Assembly: GCA_964621615.1 (NCBI GenBank)
Contig: CAZUMW010000041.1
Coordinates: 1-40,399, forward strand
Source of the DNA: CAZUMW01 sp964621615
GTDB lineage: Bacteria; Desulfobacterota; WTBG01; CAIYCZ01; CAIRTM01
Length of the DNA: 40,399 nucleotides
Direction: 5' to 3'
Below, in pieces: positions 36,255-40,399 of the stretch. The notes under the pieces are model-generated. The model made no database searches and had not been told where the DNA came from. It worked only from the letters and a program-made list of their open reading frames with translations. How positions within the stretch are numbered: the stretch's first letter is position 1; every line of letters starts with the position of its first letter. Made by a program: the position numbers and the translations under genes.

Positions 36255-38888
36255 GTGACCAATATTCCCCGGGACAGCGCATTTCTTGAGGATATTATCG
36301 AAGCCTCATATGACGGTATTGTTGTCATACACATTGACGGAAGCATTGTTCTGGTGAACAGCGCCGCCGAAAAAATTACCGGACTGCAAAAAAATGACAT
36401 GCTCGGCAAAAACCTGTTCGACCTTACCGCCGGCGGCGGCAGCTCCGAAGCACAGCGGCAGCAATGGATTGACCATATCCGCACGCATAAGCGGTTTTCA
36501 TTTGAAACACAATTCACCACACCGGACGGACGCACCGTCTATATCGAACAGGGCATCACCTCCCTGTCAGAGGACTCCGGCGACACCCCCCTGGTAATAG
36601 CCATTATCAGAGACATAACGGAAAAGAAACAATCAGAAAAAGCCCTCCGGGAGGCAAACCGCTTCAGAAAGCAGTTTTTCACCAACATAACACATGAGTT
36701 CCGCACGCCACTGACGCTTATCATGGGGCCGCTTGAAGATCTCTTGCGCGGCTCGTTCGGCAAAATCAGCAAAACAGCCAGGGAGCAGGTCGGCGTTGTT
36801 CTGCAAAGCACTCAGCGCCTTCTCAAGCTGGTAAATCAGCTGCTTGACGTCACTATGACCGAAGCCCATCTGCAGCCGCCGGAATATGAAAAAAAAGATC
36901 TCAACATGTTTATCAGCGCGGCGCTGGACGCCTTTGCCGCCCCTGCCCGGAACAACGCCGTTAAGCTGGAATTTTTCCGCCCCGATAATACCCCGGAGCT
37001 GTATATCGATCCCTATAAAATGGAAAAAATTCTGTACGATCTTATCGGCACAACACTGAAGAAAACCCCTTCAGGCGGTGTTCTCGCCGTTACCCTGCAC
37101 GACACAGGCGGCGGCACTGAATCTGACGCTGAGCCCCCATCACCGGGCAGGATAGCCGTTTCAATATCGAACAGCGAAAATCCGGGGGACATACACGCTG
37201 AACAAGAATATTCCGGGGAGTCCGCGGGAAGCCCCGCGGCACACCCTGAAACCAACATCAGCCTCTTCCATGCAAAAGAAATGATAGAGGTGCTCGGCGG
37301 CACACTTTCAGTTCTGCAAAGCAGTGACAGCGCCCTGACCTTTTACATCGATATCCCGTCCGGACATGAGCAGACAGACACTGAAAAAAAAGCCCGCCGG
37401 CAGCATCGCGCCCCGGCAACCCAGCCCCACATAGAGCTTTCCGATATTTATCAGGGAAAAGACGCCCTTGAGCAGCGCATTGACGGCAGCCGCCCGCTCA
37501 TCCTGATCGTTGAGGACAATCCTGCCGTCAGAAAATATGTATCCACGCTGGTCAAAAGGAAGTATGACTTTATTGAAGCGGGCAACGGCGTCGAGGCCCT
37601 GGAAAAGCTTGAGCACTACATCCCCGACCTCATTCTGTGTGATGTCATGATGCCCGAAATGGACGGGTATACACTGCTGCGAACCATCAGGCGCACTGAG
37701 CGCTTTAACAGCATTGCATTTATATTTTTAACCGCCCGGGCGGATACCGCCACAAAGATAGAGGGCCTTGAGGGCGGGGCCGACGATTACATCGTCAAGC
37801 CGTTCAATTCCCTCGAGCTGTTGGCGCGCATAGAATCACTGCTCAGGCTGAGAACCCTTATGGTAAAAAGCGCTGCGCAGGAGAAAAAAATAACCACCCT
37901 GACACAAAAGCTGCAGGAAAAATACTACTACGGTCAGATTGTCGGCAAAAGCAGCGCTATGCGCAAAACATACCAGCTGCTCGAAACGATAAAAGACAGC
38001 GACGCAAACGTGCTGATTACCGGCGAGACCGGCACGGGAAAGGAGCTCATCGCCAACTCGATACACTATAACAGCCCCCGGAAAAACGCTCCGATGGTCT
38101 CGGTAAACTGCGGCGCAATCCCGCGCGAGCTGATGGAAAGCGAATTTTTCGGCCACGCAAAGGGGGCGTTTACCGGAGCTGTCGAAGATAAAAAAGGCTA
38201 TTTTGAAGAAGCGAGCGGCGGGACGCTGCTTCTTGACGAAATAGGTGAAATGAACAAGGACATGCAGGTCAAGCTCCTGCGGGCGCTCGAGCGCGGAGAA
38301 ATCACCCGGGTGGGCGATTCATCGCCGACCCGCATAGATGTCCGGCTCATCGCAGCAACCAACAAGGACCTGCACACCGAAGTGCGGAAGGGCAATTTCA
38401 GGGAGGACCTGTTTTATCGGCTGCATGTCGTCCCCATCCACATTCCGCCGCTCAGAGAGCGGCGCGAGGATATTCCCCTGCTGATCCAGCACTTTCTCAA
38501 AAAAATCAAGGACCGCCTGAACACCGATCCTCCCCCGGTGACGGAAAAAGATATGACACTGTTCATCAATCACCCCTATCCCGGAAACGTCCGAGAGCTC
38601 GAAAATATAATAGAGCGCTTCTGCCTGCTCGGCAGCAGCGCACGGACGCTGCTGAGCGAGCAGCCCGGCACGGCCGGGCGCATGGGGCTCAACCCGGCCT
38701 ATGACGAAGTCATGGCCGACACACATCCCCTCAAGGCCGCATGCTCCCGGACCGAAAAAGAGCTGATTCTGCAAACACTCGCAGCCGCCGGAAATAATTA
38801 CCAGGAGGCTGCAGCGAAGCTCAATATCGGCCTGTCATCGCTGTATCGGAAAATAAAGGAGCACGGCATCAGGCAGCAGATGATCTGA
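36255..38888 (+). CDS. Hybrid PAS - histidine kinase - receiver - sigma-54 activator - Fis protein
   Basis: This 877-residue protein starts at GTG five bases after GGAGGG. Domains: PAS (residues 8-128; ASYDGIVVIHIDGSIVLVNS); HisKA with H-box FFTNITHEFRTPLTLIMGPL (about 140-165); a HATPase-like segment (230-375) in which the N-box reads LIGTTLKKTPSGG without the key Asn, and the G1/G2 glycine motifs are absent, leaving only FHAKEMIEVLGGTLSV; receiver (about 415-530; LILIVEDNPAVRKY, phospho-acceptor Asp in LILCDVMMPEMDGY); sigma-54 AAA+ (560-790; Walker A ITGETGTGKELIA, GAFTGA loop, DEIGEM Walker B); and a Fis-type helix-turn-helix (835-872; NNYQEAAAKLNIGLSSLYRK). It should activate sigma-54 polymerase at dyads, probably those near 34600 and 36100. 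With its kinase domain likely dead, the receiver may be phosphorylated in trans or respond via PAS. Confidence 0.88.
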   Translation: MTNIPRDSAFLEDIIEASYDGIVVIHIDGSIVLVNSAAEKITGLQKNDMLGKNLFDLTAGGGSSEAQRQQWIDHIRTHKRFSFETQFTTPDGRTVYIEQGITSLSEDSGDTPLVIAIIRDITEKKQSEKALREANRFRKQFFTNITHEFRTPLTLIMGPLEDLLRGSFGKISKTAREQVGVVLQSTQRLLKLVNQLLDVTMTEAHLQPPEYEKKDLNMFISAALDAFAAPARNNAVKLEFFRPDNTPELYIDPYKMEKILYDLIGTTLKKTPSGGVLAVTLHDTGGGTESDAEPPSPGRIAVSISNSENPGDIHAEQEYSGESAGSPAAHPETNISLFHAKEMIEVLGGTLSVLQSSDSALTFYIDIPSGHEQTDTEKKARRQHRAPATQPHIELSDIYQGKDALEQRIDGSRPLILIVEDNPAVRKYVSTLVKRKYDFIEAGNGVEALEKLEHYIPDLILCDVMMPEMDGYTLLRTIRRTERFNSIAFIFLTARADTATKIEGLEGGADDYIVKPFNSLELLARIESLLRLRTLMVKSAAQEKKITTLTQKLQEKYYYGQIVGKSSAMRKTYQLLETIKDSDANVLITGETGTGKELIANSIHYNSPRKNAPMVSVNCGAIPRELMESEFFGHAKGAFTGAVEDKKGYFEEASGGTLLLDEIGEMNKDMQVKLLRALERGEITRVGDSSPTRIDVRLIAATNKDLHTEVRKGNFREDLFYRLHVVPIHIPPLRERREDIPLLIQHFLKKIKDRLNTDPPPVTEKDMTLFINHPYPGNVRELENIIERFCLLGSSARTLLSEQPGTAGRMGLNPAYDEVMADTHPLKAACSRTEKELILQTLAAAGNNYQEAAAKLNIGLSSLYRKIKEHGIRQQMI

Positions 38889-38923
38889 GGTTCAAAAACT
38901 CAGGGGGGGGTATGTCGTTAGAG

Positions 38924-40350
38924 GTTAACTGGCAAATCTCATCACATCGTCGACACTTTTTAGTGGCACTAGCTGTTTCACCACATCGTCGACACTTAAC
39001 AAAAAGCACTCACAGGGATTCTGTTTCTTACAGGCTCTCTGAGCTCATAGGATACGGTTTTGATTAACTCTTTAGGCGCCGCAGCGGTTGCCTGATACCA
39101 GAATTTCAAATGTTCATTGTTTGTATCTATAATTGCCCAGATATACTGAAAACTTAATTTCTGTTCGACATAAAACATTTCATTCAGGATGCTGATATTG
39201 CCATCACCGTCAACCAAACGAACAAAATGTAACCGGCCTCGAGTTATAGGCAGGTGATAGTCTGGATCGAAATTAAAATGTTGCGGTAAAAATCGTGTTG
39301 TATACTGTATGGGTGTGTGTTTCTTAAAAGTATTTTTTCTGTAATGTTGATAGTCATTGTGTTTGTTCCGAAACTTTTTTGACTCTGCCCGAATATGGGC
39401 AAGATCTTTGAAAACAACAGGCTGCCAGAGCATTTTATCGAATCGGCTGTTGAAACTTTCAATATGGGCGTTTCGCCATGGCTCATTAAACGGAATGAAA
39501 ACAAGCTCAACGCCGAAGTTCAGGCAGAACCGGCTCAGCTTGCCAAAGGTTCTGGGATGATACAGGCTTCCCCGGAATGATGCTTCATTGTCGAGCTGCA
39601 TATACCGGGGTATACCGAATTGTTTCCAGTCCTTGATAATAAAGCTGATAATACTGTCGGCTCCTTTGCTTTGGTACTGTTCTAAATTGGCCTGTGCCGT
39701 GTAAACATCGATCCGGTTAACAGAAATGACGACGCCGAATCCTTTGATGTAGCGCGGCGTCACCAGGTCAAGTTGATGCACGTGGCCGGGATGCCGAGGT
39801 ATTATGTGTGGATAATATTGCTTTGAAGTGGGCTTTTTACTATCTGTATTTTTTTGTTCAAGGAGATCGTTTCGTTTTAAGACACGGTTAATTGTAGAAA
39901 GAGCCGGCTTGTGGCGGTATCCCAGATTGTCAAGTTCCTGATGAATGGCAATGGCACCACAAAAAGCATACTGGGTGTGCACAGTTTCACGTTTGGCCAG
40001 TTTTATTCTGCTGTTTATGATCGCCTGCTCCATATCGTTGTCAATTTTGCTGGGCTGACGATGCGGCGCCCTGGAAATGTCGAGAAACCATTCGGAATCG
40101 CCGGAGGCAGCGCGCTTGAGCCATTTATAAACCCAATCTCTGGTACGATTAAGTTCGTTATGTATCTGTGTTACGGTTTTGCCTTCATTCTTTAATTGTA
40201 AGCATCGTTTGCGAAGCAGGATTTCCTGATCGCTGTTCCTGTGTTTTTTTTGCCATTGTATATTCTCCTTTCTGGTCGGAGATTATACAATGTGTCGACG
40301 ATGTGATGATACACCAAGTGTCGACGATGTGGTGAAACTCGCCAGTTAAC
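38924..40350. mobile_element. IS481-like insertion sequence
   Basis: Imperfect terminal inverted repeats of about 33 bases begin GTTAACTGGC at 38924 and end GCCAGTTAAC at 40350; weaker complementarity (TTAG/CTAA) extends to 38918 and 40356. Each end contains the 14-base motif CACATCGTCGACAC twice: 38943-38956 and 38982-38995 on the left, 40292-40305 and 40318-40331 (inverted) on the right, likely transposase binding sites. A single transposase gene fills the interior on the minus strand. I see no clear target-site duplication. It lies just after the activator gene and may mark a boundary. Confidence 0.8.
38996..40256 (-). CDS. IS481-like transposase, frame broken near the start
   Basis: The main frame (38996-40033 from its first ATG, 345 residues) has an integrase catalytic core: the DDE residues in HQLDLVTPRY, QLDNEASFRG and NAHIESFNSRF. 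The N-terminal helix-turn-helix is encoded upstream in the same frame (EILLRKRCLQLKNEGKTVTQ, NRTRDWVYKWLKR) but no start codon opens it. The proper start is ATG at 40256 after AAGGAG, which reads MAKK through a run of eight A (40244-40251 on the plus strand as T) and then falls out of frame; seven A would restore it. Either slippage makes the full protein or the element is inactive. The stop codon abuts an inner terminal motif. Confidence 0.75.
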
Positions 40351-40357
40351 TGCTAAG

Positions 40358-40399
40358 GTTGCAATAAAACCGTACAGCAAAGTTGGTATAAAACCGTAC
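40358..40399. repeat. Start of a 24-bp tandem repeat at the window edge
   Basis: GTTGCAATAAAACCGTAC (40358-40375) recurs as GTTGGTATAAAACCGTAC (40382-40399), period 24 bases, with two differences. It runs off the end of the window, so copy number and nature cannot be judged. Confidence 0.45.

Noticed and set aside
1..40399. tRNA, rRNA or phage genes
   Set aside because: Looked for and not seen; no cloverleaf-like or rRNA-like sequences and no structural phage motifs.

Overview
The window is about 40 kb of a mid-GC bacterial chromosome. Gram-negative type signal peptides, a lipoprotein thiol-disulfide protein, several sigma-54 (-24/-12) promoters, a hybrid kinase/sigma-54 activator, NHL and lamin-tail secreted proteins, very large multidomain glycosyltransferases and many dispersed intergenic repeats suggest a large-genome environmental bacterium, perhaps a Desulfobacterota relative. 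This assignment is inference only; no rRNA or marker gene is present.

Layout. 1-2240: a lone sulfotransferase gene behind a sigma-54-type promoter, then decaying toxin-antitoxin pieces (an AbrB-type antitoxin fused antisense into the sulfotransferase 3' end, and a truncated toxin followed by a frameshifted CopG-like antitoxin). 2288-3514 (minus): a secreted NHL-repeat protein. 4134-23000 (plus): one long surface-polysaccharide operon. It starts at a sigma-54-type promoter with a winged-helix regulator and an RfaH/UpxY-type antiterminator. TPR-methyltransferase, GT-TPR-sulfotransferase, a 2948-residue protein carrying two sulfotransferase-like and about six glycosyltransferase domains, two GT2 proteins and two sulfotransferases follow. 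Inside it lies a REP/BIME array with a partial duplication of a sulfotransferase gene. 23110-23470: a truncated DUF4143 ATPase. 23498-29103 (minus): a compact five-gene operon of a large TPR protein, a J-domain protein lacking HPD, a GrpE-like protein, an Hsp70 and a zinc-ribbon protein. 29469-30656 (minus): iron-dependent alcohol dehydrogenase. 31132-32866 (plus): flavodoxin, CcdA-like membrane protein and TlpA-like lipoprotein.

32961-36254 (minus) holds two secreted proteins sharing a C-terminal fibronectin-like module, and a previously easy-to-miss 36-residue peptide gene with a strong ribosome binding site. Two of these genes have good sigma-54 promoters, and matching TTTCTC-N6-GAGAAA dyads sit about 85 and 168 bp upstream. 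The adjacent gene (36255-38888) encodes a PAS-kinase-receiver-sigma-54 activator whose kinase ATP-binding motifs look lost; it is the natural candidate to read those dyads. 38924-40350 is an IS481-like insertion sequence with doubled terminal binding sites.

The strongest candidates for undescribed biology are (1) the sigma-54/dyad regulon with the RiPP-like small peptide and module-sharing secreted proteins, (2) the Hsp70 operon with a HPD-less J protein and a giant TPR partner, and (3) the assembly-line glycosyltransferase/sulfotransferase polyprotein.
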